Source: JBEVMS01 sp040508515 (lineage in GTDB: Bacteria > Pseudomonadota > Gammaproteobacteria > Xanthomonadales > Rhodanobacteraceae). Taken from it: a stretch of 6,574 bases of DNA. Below, in pieces: positions 5,969-6,574 of this stretch (the stretch's first letter is position 1; every line of letters starts with the position of its first letter). A program made the translations under genes and the position numbers. Under the pieces are notes generated by a model, which was given only the letters and a program-made list of their open reading frames with translations, searched no databases and had not been told where the DNA came from. The stretch spans positions 1 to 6,574 of the forward strand of contig JBEVMS010000130.1 in the NCBI GenBank assembly GCA_040508515.1, read 5' to 3'.

Positions 5969-6569
5969 ACAGCCAGCCTTTCTGGCGCGCCAGTCGGTAA
6001 GCCTCGATGCGGTTGGCCACGCCCAGTTTGCCGATCGCTTCGGACAAATAATTGCGCACCGTGCCATGGGAAAGATGGAGCGCGCTGGCGATTTCGCTGG
6101 CGGCCTGACCCTCGCCGGCCAGGCGCAACACTTGGCGTTCGCGGTCGTTGAGCGGATCGGCTTCCGACCATGCTTCGAGCGCCAACTGCGGATCGATCGC
6201 GCGACCGCCTCGATGCACCATGCGCAAAGCCTCGGCCAGATTTTCCGCCGGCGCATCTTTCAGCAAATAACCGGACACGCCCGCATCCAGCGCGCGGCGC
6301 AGAAAACCCGGTCGGGCGAACGTGGTGACGATCACCACCTTGATCGGCAGTTGCTGGCGCAGGATGCGTTGGGCCAGTTCCAGTCCGGTCAACCCCGGCA
6401 TCTCGATGTCGGTGACCAACATATCCGGCTTGAGCCGTGCCAGTTCACGCCAGGCGGCCTCGCCATCGGCGGCCGAACCGAGCACCTCGATATCGCTCTC
6501 CAGGTTCAGCAGCGCCGACAACGCACCGCGCACCATCGCCTGATCTTCCGCCAGCAGCACGCGAATCAT
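5967..6569 (-). CDS. DesR-like two-component response regulator (NarL/LuxR family)
   Basis: A 200-residue cytoplasmic DNA-binding regulator. The receiver domain (about 1-118) has the acidic pair E8-D9, phospho-acceptor D54 in VTDIEMPG, T82/T83 in VTTFARPG and K104 in GYLLKDAP. The LuxR-type helix-turn-helix (about 138-200) has LNDRERQVLRLAGEGQAASEIA, then SHGTVRNYLSEAIGKLGV. The motifs TTFARPG, GYLLKD, GTVRNY and NRIEA ending in KGWL are those of Bacillus subtilis DesR, which with the kinase DesK controls a fatty-acid desaturase in response to membrane fluidity. All key receiver residues are present, so it should be phosphorylatable. The start at MIRVLLAEDQ fits DesR (MISIFIAEDQ). Only five bases lie upstream, so no ribosome binding site or partner gene can be seen; a histidine kinase gene just beyond the right edge is expected. 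What it senses and controls here is unknown. It is probably a separate unit from queA, given the 194-base gap. Confidence 0.93.
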   Translation of the reverse strand: MIRVLLAEDQAMVRGALSALLNLESDIEVLGSAADGEAAWRELARLKPDMLVTDIEMPGLTGLELAQRILRQQLPIKVVIVTTFARPGFLRRALDAGVSGYLLKDAPAENLAEALRMVHRGGRAIDPQLALEAWSEADPLNDRERQVLRLAGEGQAASEIASALHLSHGTVRNYLSEAIGKLGVANRIEAYRLARQKGWL

Positions 6570-6574
6570 GCGCG

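Noticed and set aside
5852..6151. 99-residue plus-strand frame at the response regulator end
   Set aside because: Mostly antisense to the regulator gene, with no motif and no ribosome binding site.

Overview
The window is GC-rich and almost fully coding. All recognisable genes lie on the minus strand. Read in the direction of transcription (right to left) the order is: DesR-like response regulator, queA, a flavin reductase-family gene, tgt, yajC, secD, secF (cut by the left edge). The queA-tgt-yajC-secD-secF order is the classical gammaproteobacterial queuosine/Sec cluster. Protein sequences and base composition suggest the Xanthomonadales (Lysobacterales). The Tgt sequence looks more like what I recall of the Rhodanobacter/Dyella side than of Xanthomonas proper, but that is an inference from memory, not a search.

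Right part (about 5950-6574): a complete NarL/LuxR-type response regulator that closely resembles Bacillus DesR in its receiver and HTH motifs. Its usual partner, a DesK-like histidine kinase, would lie just beyond the right edge. The gene ends in a compact hairpin with a TTCG loop that includes part of its stop codon. A 194-base gap follows, holding a plausible sigma-70 promoter for queA.

Middle part (2950-5772): queA, a flavin reductase-like gene and tgt, with gaps of 14 and 52 bases. Tgt puts preQ1 into the wobble position of GUN tRNAs. QueA then transfers and rearranges the ribosyl group of S-adenosylmethionine to give epoxyqueuosine. The flavin reductase-family gene between them is the least expected member. 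A GC-rich hairpin lies just after tgt.

Left part (1-2801): yajC, secD and secF encode the ancillary inner-membrane complex that works with SecYEG and uses the proton motive force to help move proteins across the membrane. A 242-base gap before yajC holds an extended -10 promoter candidate and a leader hairpin, so the Sec genes may be partly uncoupled from the queuosine genes. The secF ribosome binding site overlaps the secD stop codon, which suggests translational coupling.

I found no mobile element, CRISPR array, tRNA or rRNA. The long plus-strand open frames lie antisense to secD, tgt and queA and look like codon-bias shadows. The window is mainly conserved housekeeping sequence. The points most worth a second look are the flavin reductase gene inside the queuosine operon, the regulatory layout before yajC, and the DesR-like regulator next to this cluster.
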